From assembly GCA_937944385.1 (NCBI GenBank), contig CALDYQ010000032.1, positions 1 through 32,340 of the forward strand: DNA of 32,340 nucleotides. The letters are read 5' to 3'. Numbering within the stretch: the first letter of the stretch is position 1; the number at the start of each line of letters is the position of its first letter. The DNA is from an uncultured Burkholderiales bacterium (lineage in GTDB: Bacteria; Pseudomonadota; Gammaproteobacteria; Burkholderiales; Casimicrobiaceae). Under the pieces are notes generated by a model. That model saw only the letters and a list, made by a program, of their open reading frames with translations. It ran no database searches and had not been told where the DNA came from. A program made the position numbers and the translations under genes. Below are positions 15,894-23,443 of this stretch, piece after piece.

Positions 15894-16736
15894 ATGCATC
15901 TCGACCCGACACTGATGAAGTGGCTGCACGAGAACCTTGCGCGCGGCCACTCTCCTGAAAGCCTGACCACTTCGATGCTCGCCGCCGGCTGGTCGCAGGA
16001 GATCGCCCGCGCGGCGCTCGACGAGGCGCTCGGTCGCGTGATCAAGGCCAACCCGCTGAGGGTGGACGCGCCGCGCTCCTCGGCCGTGCCGGAGCCGGAT
16101 CTCGCGCAGTCGCCCTCGTTCATCCAGACCGCGGACCGGCGCGTCGACGTGTGGACGGTGGTCAAACATCCGCGTGTGGTGGTGTTCGGCAACCTGCTTT
16201 CGGACGAGGAGTGCGAGGAACTGATCCAGCTCGCACAGCCAAAGTTGAGCCGGTCGCTGACGGTCGACAACCAGACGGGCGGGGATGAAGTCAACCCCGC
16301 GCGGACGAGTGACGGCATGTTCTTCAACCGTGGCGAGAACCCGCTCTGCGAGCGGATCGAGCGGCGCCTGGCCGAACTCGTTCGCTGGCCCTACGAAAAC
16401 GGTGAGGGACTGCAGGTGCTGCGCTACCGAAACGGCGCGCAATACGTTCCCCACTACGACTACTTCGATCCGACCCAGCCGGGCACGCCCAAGATTCTCG
16501 CCCGCGGCGGACAGCGCGTCGGCACGATCGTGATCTATCTGCGCACGCCGGAACGGGGCGGGGCCACCGTGTTTCCGGACATCGGGCTCGAAGTCGCACC
16601 GATCAAGGGTTCCGCGGTGTTCTTCAGCTACGACCGGCCACACCCCGACACGAAGACGTTGCATGGCGGGGCGCCCGTCACGCTCGGCGAGAAATATGTG
16701 GCGACCAAATGGATGCGCGAGCGGGAGTTCGTCTGA
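15894..16736 (+). CDS. Prolyl 4-hydroxylase-like Fe(II)/2-oxoglutarate dioxygenase
   Basis: 280 residues from the ATG at 15894; the frame is open upstream but there shadows prpE. The N-terminal ~50 residues (MHLDPTLMKWLHENLARGHS...) form a small helical region of the kind found before bacterial P4H domains. The dioxygenase core carries the iron triad His187 and Asp189 (HYDYFDP) and His257 (TLHGGAPV), and Lys267 (GEKYVATKW) for 2-oxoglutarate. The stretch ARTSDGMFF (~136-144) is the usual substrate-loop motif. Such bacterial enzymes hydroxylate prolyl residues in peptides or proteins such as EF-Tu. No collagen-like or obvious substrate gene is adjacent. It lies 92 bases after prpE on the same strand. 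Confidence 0.88.
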   Translation: MHLDPTLMKWLHENLARGHSPESLTTSMLAAGWSQEIARAALDEALGRVIKANPLRVDAPRSSAVPEPDLAQSPSFIQTADRRVDVWTVVKHPRVVVFGNLLSDEECEELIQLAQPKLSRSLTVDNQTGGDEVNPARTSDGMFFNRGENPLCERIERRLAELVRWPYENGEGLQVLRYRNGAQYVPHYDYFDPTQPGTPKILARGGQRVGTIVIYLRTPERGGATVFPDIGLEVAPIKGSAVFFSYDRPHPDTKTLHGGAPVTLGEKYVATKWMREREFV

Positions 16737-16744
16737 CCCCCGCT

Positions 16745-16762
16745 CGCCCACACCATTGGGCG
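16745..16762. terminator. Small hairpin between convergent genes
   Basis: CGCCCA and TGGGCG form a perfect 6-bp stem with a 6-base loop in the 42-base gap between the convergent dioxygenase and tctC genes. It could act in both directions. No long T-run is present, so support is weak. Confidence 0.3.
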
Positions 16763-16778
16763 TTCGGTCAGACGAAGG

Positions 16779-17756
16779 TCAGTCCAGCTTCGCTCCCGAG
16801 GACTTCACGACTTCGGCCCAGCGCTTGATCTCCGCGTTCACGAAGCGGCCGAAGGCCTCGCCGTAGAGGTTTGGCGTCTCTGCGCCCATGCCGTTCCAGA
16901 TCGTTTTCAGTTCTTCGCTGGCGAAGGCCTGACGCAGGTCGTTCTGGAATTTCTGGATGACCGCGGGCGGCGTGCCGGCGGGTGCCCACAGGCCATACCA
17001 CGTCGATACCGTGTAGTTGAGTCCCTGCTCCTTCGCGGTCGGGATGTTCGGGAAGCCTGGCGCCCGCTGCTCGGCAGCGACCGCGATCGCCTTGATGCGC
17101 CCGCCCCGGATGTGGCCTGCCGATGAGCCCATGCCGTCGAACATCACGTCGATCTGCCCGCCCACGAGGTCGGTGAGGGCCGGGCCCGCCCCCTTGTAGG
17201 GTACGTGCTGGATCTTGACGCCCGCGGCGGCGTTGAAGAGCTCGCCCGCGAGGTGGTGTGACGAACCATTACCGGCCGAGCCAAAGTTCATTCGCCCGTC
17301 GGCGCGCCTGGCGGCTTCGATGAAGCCCTTGAGATCGTTCGCCGCGACGCGCTGCGGGTTGACCACGATCACCTGCGGCACCGAGGAGACGAGCGCGACC
17401 GGCACAAAGCTCCGCTCGATGTCGTAGTCGAGCCTCGGATAGAGGGAAGGCGCAATGGCATGGTGCACCGCGCCCATGAAGAACGTGTAGCCGTCGGGGA
17501 GCGCCTTTGCCGCCACCGCTGCACCGAGCGTGCCGCCGGCGCCCCCCCGGTTGTCGATCACGAACTGCTGGCCAAGCACCTTGGACAGATGCGCCGTCAG
17601 CGGACGGGCGAAGGCGTCGGTACCGCCGCCGGCAGGGAAGGGCACCACGATCGTGACGGGTTTGGCTGGCCACGCCGGGGCCTGTGCCCACGCGGCTGTC
17701 GTCAGCGCGGCCGTTACGACAGATGCGGCCAGAAGACGGGCGAGCGACGCAATCAT
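16779..17756 (-). CDS. TctC/Bug-family tripartite tricarboxylate transporter substrate-binding protein
   Basis: 325 residues from the ATG at 17756, with AAGGAGG 4 bases upstream. A Sec signal peptide ends near AAWAQAPAWP (~23-27). The mature N terminus KPVTIVVPFPAGGGTDAFAR and the later NFGSAGNGSSHHLAGELF, VPYKGAGPALTDLVGGQIDV and WYGLWAPAGTP are hallmarks of Bug receptors, which are greatly expanded in Burkholderiales. These periplasmic proteins bind carboxylates, amides or other small acids for TctAB permeases. No tctA or tctB is nearby, so it is an orphan receptor and its ligand cannot be read from sequence. It diverges from the zinc locus; its 5' leader can fold over the ribosome-binding site. 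Confidence 0.93.
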   Translation of the reverse strand: MIASLARLLAASVVTAALTTAAWAQAPAWPAKPVTIVVPFPAGGGTDAFARPLTAHLSKVLGQQFVIDNRGGAGGTLGAAVAAKALPDGYTFFMGAVHHAIAPSLYPRLDYDIERSFVPVALVSSVPQVIVVNPQRVAANDLKGFIEAARRADGRMNFGSAGNGSSHHLAGELFNAAAGVKIQHVPYKGAGPALTDLVGGQIDVMFDGMGSSAGHIRGGRIKAIAVAAEQRAPGFPNIPTAKEQGLNYTVSTWYGLWAPAGTPPAVIQKFQNDLRQAFASEELKTIWNGMGAETPNLYGEAFGRFVNAEIKRWAEVVKSSGAKLD

Positions 17757-17760
17757 GAAT

Positions 17761-17809
17761 CCTCCTTGTTCCTTGCTGAGTGGGGTTGGGTCCCACCTTT
17801 TTAACAAGG
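17761..17809 (-). promoter_or_regulatory. tctC leader fold that could mask the ribosome-binding site
   Basis: In the minus-strand mRNA, CCTTGTT (17809-17803) is perfectly complementary to AACAAGG (17770-17764). The latter shares its AAGG with the Shine-Dalgarno AAGGAGG (17767-17761). Between them GTGGG and CCCAC (17796-17780) form an inner 5-bp hairpin. The ATG follows at 17756. This arrangement could regulate translation; no known riboswitch class is recognised. Confidence 0.35.
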
Positions 17810-17865
17810 CGCTCCGCGCTGGGTGCTCGAGCACGTCGCAGTGGCACTGGCGTTGCTTTTGCGAT

Positions 17866-17896
17866 TGTTACGAAGTAGCATTGTTATGTTGTCACG
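17866..17896. promoter_or_regulatory. Two tandem Zur-like boxes upstream of the zinc locus
   Basis: TGTTAC-GAA-GTAGCA (17866-17880) and TGTTAT-GTT-GTCACG (17882-17896) each fit the 6-3-6 palindrome TGTTAT-N3-ATAACA known for betaproteobacterial Zur, with three mismatches each. They are one base apart and lie 20-50 bases before the likely aztD start. A possible promoter (TTGCTT 17853-17858, TAGCAT 17876-17881, 17-base spacing) overlaps box 1, so binding would repress it. A zur-type gene ends the same locus. Confidence 0.5.
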
Positions 17897-17915
17897 TTTC
17901 ATACTCGGTTCTTCA

Positions 17916-19190
17916 ATGGGCAAATCAAGCAATCGCGTCACATATTGCCTCATGCTCGCCTTGGTTGCCGGTGCGCTCGCGGGCTGCGGCGGCGGAGGGG
18001 ATGAGGCGCACAAGGATTTCTTCATCGACACCAAGGGCCGGCTTGCGATCGCCGCGCAAGACTCGGCGAATGTTCGCATTCACGATCTCGACAGCGGACA
18101 GACAGCGGGCACGTTCGCGATGGCGAACCCACCCTCGGCGCTCTATGCGAGTCCCGGTGGGCGGTTCGTGCTCGCCGTGCAGCGCACGAACAACCTCGTG
18201 CAGACGATCGACGGCGGCGTGTGGCAGGAGGATCACGGCGATCACCTGCATGACTACAAACAGGCTCCGGCGATGGCGGGCTTTCGCATCGATGGCCCGC
18301 AGCCGACGCATTACGATGATCGTCATGGCCGGGCGAGCATCTTCATGGATGGTCGCGCCGGGCCGCCGCTCGAGTCGTCCTACGCGGTGCTGTTCGACGA
18401 GGACTCGATCGCCCGCGGCCGTCTGCTGGCCCGCTTGCCCGAGCTGCCCTATGCGGTGCACGGTTTCGCTGAACCGAACGGGGAGCACCTGGTGGTGACG
18501 CATCGCTCGGCCGATGCGGTCGATGCCCTACCGAATTACCTGCACGTCTGGCGGCGCTCGGGCGAGACGTTCACGAAGGTACAGGAGCTGCCGACGCGCT
18601 GCGACCGCATGCATGGCAGCTACACACGGCAGCACGTCACGGTCGCTGGTTGCGCCGACGGCGTGGCGATCCTCAAGCGTGACGCCGCGGGGCAGTTCAC
18701 GAGCCAGATGGCAGCCGCCTCACATCGCATCGGCACGGTTGCCGGACATGCAAAGCAAAGCCGAATGATCGGCATCGGCAATGCAGGCACACCTTTGACG
18801 AGTCAGTTTTCCGACATCGATCTCGACACCGGTCGCACGACGAAAATCATGATCGATGGCTGGGGGGAAGGCCGACTGCGTCGGGCGCACGGCTGGAACC
18901 GTCAGGGCACGCGTTTCTTCGTGCTAGACGACCGCGGAAGCCTGTTCGTCCTCGAATTCGCAAATGGCGCTTGGCGAACCATCAAGCGTATCGATGGGGT
19001 GATCGCCGAGATGCCGACGGCTGCGCCCTTCCCGGCGTTCGTGGCGAACGGCGCCAAGGACGAGGCGTATTTCACCGATCCGAAGGGACGCGCGCTTGTC
19101 ACCGTGAATACGGCCACGCTCGAAATCGGCGCTCGTACGGCGCTCGATTTCGTGCCTTCGGCCTTGGCTTGGGTTGGGATCACGCGATGA
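17916..19190 (+). CDS. aztD: AztD-like zinc metallochaperone, lipoprotein form
   Basis: 424 residues from the ATG at 17916. A second in-frame ATG at 17886 falls inside a Zur-like box, so the later start is preferred; neither has a clear Shine-Dalgarno. The N terminus is a lipoprotein signal with lipobox LAGC (Cys24) and Gly at +2. The rest looks like a beta-propeller of repeated ~45-residue sheets, as known for AztD, the periplasmic zinc chaperone that hands zinc to the binding protein AztC. Candidate zinc ligands are clustered: DHGDHLHDY (His107, His110, His112) and THYDDRHGR (His132, His137). A Cys pair (TRCDRMHGSY..., VAGCADG) may form a disulfide. The stop overlaps the barrel gene start by 4 bases. 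Characterised AztD is soluble; a lipid anchor is unusual. Confidence 0.78.
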   Translation: MGKSSNRVTYCLMLALVAGALAGCGGGGDEAHKDFFIDTKGRLAIAAQDSANVRIHDLDSGQTAGTFAMANPPSALYASPGGRFVLAVQRTNNLVQTIDGGVWQEDHGDHLHDYKQAPAMAGFRIDGPQPTHYDDRHGRASIFMDGRAGPPLESSYAVLFDEDSIARGRLLARLPELPYAVHGFAEPNGEHLVVTHRSADAVDALPNYLHVWRRSGETFTKVQELPTRCDRMHGSYTRQHVTVAGCADGVAILKRDAAGQFTSQMAAASHRIGTVAGHAKQSRMIGIGNAGTPLTSQFSDIDLDTGRTTKIMIDGWGEGRLRRAHGWNRQGTRFFVLDDRGSLFVLEFANGAWRTIKRIDGVIAEMPTAAPFPAFVANGAKDEAYFTDPKGRALVTVNTATLEIGARTALDFVPSALAWVGITR

Positions 19191-20329
19191 GGGCGGCAAT
19201 ACTCCAGCGCGCCGCCCTTGGTCTGGCGGTCGCGACTGCTTCGGCACCCGCTCTCGCTCAGGACTCATGGGCCGTCGGTGCCGTGGTCGATGTTTCTGCG
19301 CTATCCAAGACCTTCCCGCTCGGCGCACGCGACAAGGATCTCGGTCTCGGGCACAGCGATGTCACGGTCTCGGGGGGCATCGCCGGACTGTTCGACGCGC
19401 GACTGACCGGCGCGGCGCATACCCACGAACGCAAACTCGAGGCGCACATCGAGGAGGCCTCGCTGGCCACGCGTACGCTGCCGTTCGGCTTGCAGCTCAA
19501 GGTTGGACGTTTCGCCTCCCAGCTCGGCTATCTGAACGAGCAGCATCCGCACGCAGATGATTTCATCGAGCGGCCATTGCCGTATCGTGCTTTTTTTGGC
19601 CAACACTGGTTCGACGATGGCGTCCGCCTCAATTGGACCGCGCCCTCGGCGGCCTACGTCCGTCTGGGCGTCGAAGCCTTTCGCGGTCGGCAGCTCGTCC
19701 GGGAGACCGCTTCGGCGCGACGGCCCGGTGCGCTCGTCTTCTCGGCCAGGACCGGTGGCGATCTCGGCTCAAGCATGAGCTGGCAGGCCGGTGCCAGCTG
19801 GCTCGACAATCGCCGTGAGCCGCTCATCGAGGAAGACGAGCACGGGCACCATGATCACGATCACGCCGGCGAGCATGAGCATGAGCATGCCCACGGCGCT
19901 GCGTTCAGCGGCCGACGGGGGCTCGTGCTCGATGCCGTCTGGAAATGGGCACCTGGCGGTAACGCAAAAAACGAGCAACTGCGGCTCTCGGGCGAGTATG
20001 TGCGGATCGAACGCCTCAACCGCCATGCCAGCGCAGACGACCGGCACGACGGCGGCTATGTGAGCCTGGTCTACCGCTTCCGTCCCGCATGGGAGGCAGG
20101 CGTCTCGGCAGGCGTTCTGAATGTCCGCATACCGCACGAGGATCATTTCCATCCCGGACGGCTTCGTGAAGCGTCCGTCATGCTCGCCTACAAGCCCGGG
20201 CATCTGCAGAGCTACCGCCTGCAGGCCACGCGCGTGAGTGGCGCGCGCGGCTTCGGCGAGGTTCCCCGGTGGCGCGTCGGTCTGCAGGTGGTGCTTGCGA
20301 TCGGCGCACACCCAGCGCACGGCTTCTGA
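19187..20329 (+). CDS. Predicted outer-membrane beta-barrel with His-rich loop, zinc locus
   Basis: 380 residues from the ATG at 19187, which overlaps the aztD stop as ATGA. A Sec signal peptide ends APALA before Gln25. The mature part alternates polar and apolar residues through many predicted strands (for example LQLKVGRFASQLGYL, VRLNWTAPSAAYVRLGVEAF, RVGLQVVLAI), consistent with a porin-like barrel. Residues 215-237 are a loop with nine His plus Asp/Glu, ending EHEHEHAHG, a likely zinc-collecting site; further His occur at HPHADD (~120) and HEDHFHPGR (~325). It aligns by eye with the barrel at 5951-7306 over several blocks. There is no TonB box or plug domain, so it is not a TonB-dependent receptor. 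A Zur-controlled zinc porin is the best inference. Confidence 0.75.
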   Translation: MRAAILQRAALGLAVATASAPALAQDSWAVGAVVDVSALSKTFPLGARDKDLGLGHSDVTVSGGIAGLFDARLTGAAHTHERKLEAHIEEASLATRTLPFGLQLKVGRFASQLGYLNEQHPHADDFIERPLPYRAFFGQHWFDDGVRLNWTAPSAAYVRLGVEAFRGRQLVRETASARRPGALVFSARTGGDLGSSMSWQAGASWLDNRREPLIEEDEHGHHDHDHAGEHEHEHAHGAAFSGRRGLVLDAVWKWAPGGNAKNEQLRLSGEYVRIERLNRHASADDRHDGGYVSLVYRFRPAWEAGVSAGVLNVRIPHEDHFHPGRLREASVMLAYKPGHLQSYRLQATRVSGARGFGEVPRWRVGLQVVLAIGAHPAHGF

Positions 20330-21276
20330 TGCGGCTCGTCGGTCTGGCCCTCGTCGTAGCGGCGCTCATCGCTGCGCCCGGCGCCCGCGCGCTCGAGGTC
20401 TTCGCCTGCGAGCCGGAGTGGGCAGCGCTCGTTCGCATTCTCCTGCCTGAGGCTCGGATCACCGTGGCGACACACGCTGGACAGGATCCCCACGAAATCG
20501 AGGCTCGGCCGAGCCTGATCGCTGCACTGCGGCGCGCAGATGCCGCCGTCTGCACCGGAGCCGGGCTCGAGGCGGGCTGGCTGCCGATGTTGCAGTCGCG
20601 TGCCGCGAACGCGAAGGTGCAGCCGGGGCAGCCAGGCATGATCGAGATGGCCCGCTTCACCCGGCTCATCGATCCGAGGCCTGCGAGCCTCTCTCCGTTC
20701 TCCGGTGACGTGCATCCCGAAGGCAACCCGCATTTCCACCTCGATCCCAGCCGTTGGCCCGAACTCGCCCGCGGTCTCGCCCAGGCGCTCACCCGGCTCG
20801 CACCAGGTCACTCGACCGCGATGGCCGAGCGCGCTCGGGCGTTCGAGGCTCGCTGGGCCGAGCGCACGCGCGGCTGGCAAGCGCGGCTCGCTGAGGCGAA
20901 GCGTGTACGCGTGGCCGTCCAGCACACGACATTCGCTTACTTCTTCGCTTTCGCCGGGGCACGTGTCGTAGCCGACCTCGAGCCCAAGCCGGGGGTGCCG
21001 CCCACGCCAGGGCATCTTTCGGCCACGCTGGGCGCGCTCCGCGGTGCGCCCCCCCATGCGGTATGGATTGCCACCTACCAGGATGCGCGCCCTGCGCGCT
21101 GGCTTGTGGGGCAGATGGCCGGCGTGCGCCTTGTCATGCTGCCGGCCACGGTCGACGAAGCCGCCGATGAGTCGGCGCTCGTGCGCTGGTTTGACACGCT
21201 GGTCGGGGCGCTTGCAGAGGTGATCGCCGCGGTGCCTGCTGCATCTTTGGCTCGATCGTCGGGCGCAGCAGGGTGA
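20329..21276 (+). CDS. znuA: ZnuA/AztC-type zinc-binding protein of an ABC importer
   Basis: 315 residues; the ATG at 20329 shares its A with the previous stop (TGATG). A Sec signal peptide ends near PGARA (~21). Ligand residues of cluster A-I metal-binding proteins are visible: His55 (AGQDPHEIEARPS), His135/His137 (GNPHFHLDPSRW) and His199 (VQHTTFAYFF), plus the later acidic ATYQDARPARW. The long His-rich flexible loop of E. coli ZnuA is absent, as in AztC, which takes zinc from AztD instead. The protein captures zinc in the periplasm and delivers it to the permease. GTGA overlap with the permease gene shows coupling. Zinc rather than manganese is favoured by the Zur and AztD neighbours. Confidence 0.87.
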   Translation: MRLVGLALVVAALIAAPGARALEVFACEPEWAALVRILLPEARITVATHAGQDPHEIEARPSLIAALRRADAAVCTGAGLEAGWLPMLQSRAANAKVQPGQPGMIEMARFTRLIDPRPASLSPFSGDVHPEGNPHFHLDPSRWPELARGLAQALTRLAPGHSTAMAERARAFEARWAERTRGWQARLAEAKRVRVAVQHTTFAYFFAFAGARVVADLEPKPGVPPTPGHLSATLGALRGAPPHAVWIATYQDARPARWLVGQMAGVRLVMLPATVDEAADESALVRWFDTLVGALAEVIAAVPAASLARSSGAAG

Positions 21277-22055
21277 GCGACCTTGTGTCAACGCTGTTGT
21301 GGCCTGCGGTCGCCCTCGCTGCCGGTGCAGCACTGCTTGCGCCGCTTGGGGTCGAGGTGTTCCGTCGGGGTATCGTTTTCGTCGATCTGGCAATCGCCCA
21401 GGGGGCGGCACTTGCGGCACTGGTCGTTCAGATTCGCTTGCATGAGGCAGCTTCGGCGCTGATGGTGACTTGCGCGGGGGTGCTCGGGGCACTGCTCACT
21501 GCGGGGCTCGTAAGGCTGCTCGCCGCGCGTCTCGATCACGGGCGCGAGGCCGCGATCGGATTGCTTTACGTGGCGGGCGCGAGCGGTGGACTGCTCGTGA
21601 GCGCGCATGATCCTCACGGCGCGGCGCACTTCACCCAGCTTCTCGCGGCCGATGTGCTCTGGGCGGAGCCGAGCCAGACGGTCCCGCTCGGACTCATCGC
21701 CCTCGTCGTGCTCGCGCTCGCCAGTCGCCGGGCGCTGGGCGCGCGAGATGGCGTCTTCTACCCCGCACTTGGACTGGCCGTTGCGCCCGCACTCATGACG
21801 CTCGGGCTCTATGCCGTCTTCGCGCTCCTGATCGCTCCGGCGCTTTGGGCAGAGCGCGTTCGCTACTCAGCTGCACTGTCCGCGGTCGTACTCTTCGCGG
21901 TCTTGACGAGCCTGGGCGCGCTCATCCTTTCGGTGGTACTCGATTGGCCGAGCGGCGCTACGGTCGCCGCCGTGGTCGCCTTCGCAGGGCTCGTCCCTAC
22001 AATCCTTTCGCATGGCACGCGAGCCGAGCAAGTCCAACCGATCGACCGCGGGTGA
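21273..22055 (+). CDS. znuB: ZnuB/AztB-type metal ABC transporter permease
   Basis: 260 residues starting at GTG (GTGA overlap with the binding-protein gene). About seven to eight hydrophobic helices span the length, in the ABC-3 family pattern. Family blocks include LGVEVFRRGIVFVDLAIAQGAALAAL (~25-50), a helix with ARLDHGREAAIGLLYVAGASGG and VFALLIAPALWAERV. It forms the inner-membrane path for zinc. A cognate ATPase is needed, but none is encoded between here and zur or anywhere in the window. The last 44 bases overlap the zur-like start, so importer and regulator are co-expressed. Confidence 0.88.
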   Translation: MSDLVSTLLWPAVALAAGAALLAPLGVEVFRRGIVFVDLAIAQGAALAALVVQIRLHEAASALMVTCAGVLGALLTAGLVRLLAARLDHGREAAIGLLYVAGASGGLLVSAHDPHGAAHFTQLLAADVLWAEPSQTVPLGLIALVVLALASRRALGARDGVFYPALGLAVAPALMTLGLYAVFALLIAPALWAERVRYSAALSAVVLFAVLTSLGALILSVVLDWPSGATVAAVVAFAGLVPTILSHGTRAEQVQPIDRG

Positions 22056-22521
22056 CGCCGCGATCCGAGACGACGCGCGCGTCGAGCACGCCCGCGCCCA
22101 TTGCGAAGCACGCCGACTCAATTTCACACCGCAGCGCGCGGCGGTGTACCGGACGCTGCTCGCCTTCAACTCGCCGGTCAAGGCCTACGATCTGCTTACG
22201 CGAATGCAGCAGGACGCGCCCGGCATGGCGCCGATGACGATCTACCGCGCACTCGACTTCCTGATCGGGGCAGGGCTCATCCACAAGATCGCAGCGACGG
22301 CGAGCTTCGTGCCCTGCGCGCACGAGGGCGCACACGCCCACGGGCAGGTCGCTTTTTTTGTCTGCCAGCGCTGCGGTGCGGTCGATGAGGTCGAGGCGAA
22401 AGACATGATCCACGCGCTCGATCGCGCGAGGCCGCATGGGCGCGGCTTCGCGATGCAGTCGATCGAGGTCCATGGCCTCTGTGCCGACTGCATTGCCGAG
22501 ACAAGCCCGGCGCAACGTTAG
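22012..22521 (+). CDS. zur: Fur-family transcriptional regulator, probable Zur
   Basis: 169 residues. The N-terminal winged helix (~25-95) contains LNFTPQRAAVYRTLLAF and the recognition-helix region MAPMTIYRALDFLIGAGLIHK. The C-terminal half has the two structural-zinc Cys pairs CQRC (118/121) and CADC (157/160), plus a Cys/His-rich stretch PCAHEGAHAHG (102-111) that would form the regulatory zinc site. The fit to Zur and the location at the end of a zinc-import locus favour Zur over Fur. A likely target is the pair of Zur-like boxes at 17866-17896, making the locus self-regulated. The start lies inside the permease gene, and the stop is 5 bases from the tail of tRNA-Leu on the other strand. 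Confidence 0.88.
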   Translation: MAREPSKSNRSTAGDAAIRDDARVEHARAHCEARRLNFTPQRAAVYRTLLAFNSPVKAYDLLTRMQQDAPGMAPMTIYRALDFLIGAGLIHKIAATASFVPCAHEGAHAHGQVAFFVCQRCGAVDEVEAKDMIHALDRARPHGRGFAMQSIEVHGLCADCIAETSPAQR

Positions 22522-22526
22522 CGGCG

Positions 22527-22619
22527 TGGTGCCCGAGACCGGACTCGAACCGGTACGCCTGCTTTCGCGAGGCGGCGGATTTTAAGTCCGCTGTGGCTAC
22601 CAGATTTCACCACTCGGGC
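22527..22619 (-). tRNA. tRNA-Leu (anticodon TAA)
   Basis: On the minus strand the acceptor stem GCCCGAG/CTCGGGC, discriminator A and encoded CCA (22529-22527) are complete. The anticodon arm is GCGGA-CTTAAAA-TCCGC, giving TAA. The long variable arm (CGCCT...AGGCG) is class II as expected for Leu. The T arm is ACCGG-TTCGAGT-CCGGT. Length is 93 nt including CCA. Confidence 0.97.
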
Positions 22620-22672
22620 TGAGGTTCGAGCCGTAATTGTCGCCGAGCGGACCATTGACCGAGTCGAGCGAC

Positions 22673-23443
22673 TCAGCGCGGCGCGGTCGGCAAGTTTTGC
22701 GCACGTCCGATCAAGAAGATCGTCGGTCGCTTTTCGGCAAAGCGCGCGCGGTCGTCGGCGGTCCAGGCGGCGCGCGGCTTGGCAAGAACGGCTTCGGCCT
22801 CGCCCGTGATGTCCTGCGCAGCAGCAAGGACGAGGTCACCTGGCAGCAGTTCGCAGAGTGACGCGAGCATCTGCACGTGCCGGTAGGGTGTTTCGATGAA
22901 AAGCTGGGTCGCACCGGTGGTGCGCACCCGTGCGACGGCATCCCGGATCGCGCGATCCCGCTCGGCAGGTTTGGCGGGCAGATAGCCCAGGAATTCGAAG
23001 CGCTGGCCATCGAGACCGCTCGCTGCCAGCGCAAGCAGGATCGACGAGGGCCCTGTGAGTGGCACCACGCGGACGCCCAACTGATGCGCCCGGGCGACGA
23101 GTGCGCTGCCAGGGTCGGCGATCGCGGGCATCCCGGCATCCGAGACGACACCCACGTCATGCCCGGCGGCGAGCCAGGTTTCGGCGTCCGCGAGTGCAAA
23201 CGGGAGCGGATCGATAGGCGTGATCTCGAGGGTTGCGATCGGGTCGGGATGCGCGATCGCTTTCAGAAAAGCACGGGCGGCCTTGGGCGTCTCGGCGACG
23301 AAGTGGCGGAGACGGCGGGCAGTCTCGATCGTTCCGACGGGGAGCACGGCCTCGGGTGCCGTTGCAGAGAGCAGGGTCGGTACGAGATAGAGCCTGCCGT
23401 AGAGCGTGCCTTCTGGCCGCCCGGTTGGCTCAGCGGTAACCAT
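22673..23443 (-). CDS. SAM-dependent methyltransferase of the tetrapyrrole-methylase/RsmI-like family
   Basis: 256 residues from the ATG at 23443; a GTG at 23461 is an alternative. The start overlaps the maf stop by 14 bases. The tetrapyrrole-methylase fold is indicated by GTLYGRLYLVPTLL at the N terminus, DVGVVSDAGMPAIADPGS (~95-112), VVPLTGPSSILLALAASGL (~125-143) and FIETPYRHVQML (~185). It is shorter and divergent at the N terminus compared with RsmI (the 16S rRNA C1402 2'-O-methyltransferase), where VATPIGNLGD is typical. It belongs to the related group usually found next to maf, yceD and rpmF in betaproteobacteria. The true substrate is unknown, so no gene symbol is given. Confidence 0.85.
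   Translation of the reverse strand: MVTAEPTGRPEGTLYGRLYLVPTLLSATAPEAVLPVGTIETARRLRHFVAETPKAARAFLKAIAHPDPIATLEITPIDPLPFALADAETWLAAGHDVGVVSDAGMPAIADPGSALVARAHQLGVRVVPLTGPSSILLALAASGLDGQRFEFLGYLPAKPAERDRAIRDAVARVRTTGATQLFIETPYRHVQMLASLCELLPGDLVLAAAQDITGEAEAVLAKPRAAWTADDRARFAEKRPTIFLIGRAQNLPTAPR

Noticed and set aside
20212-21492. 426-codon minus-strand open frame across the zinc-binding protein gene
   Set aside because: It overlaps three plus-strand genes with recognisable products and has no domain signature.
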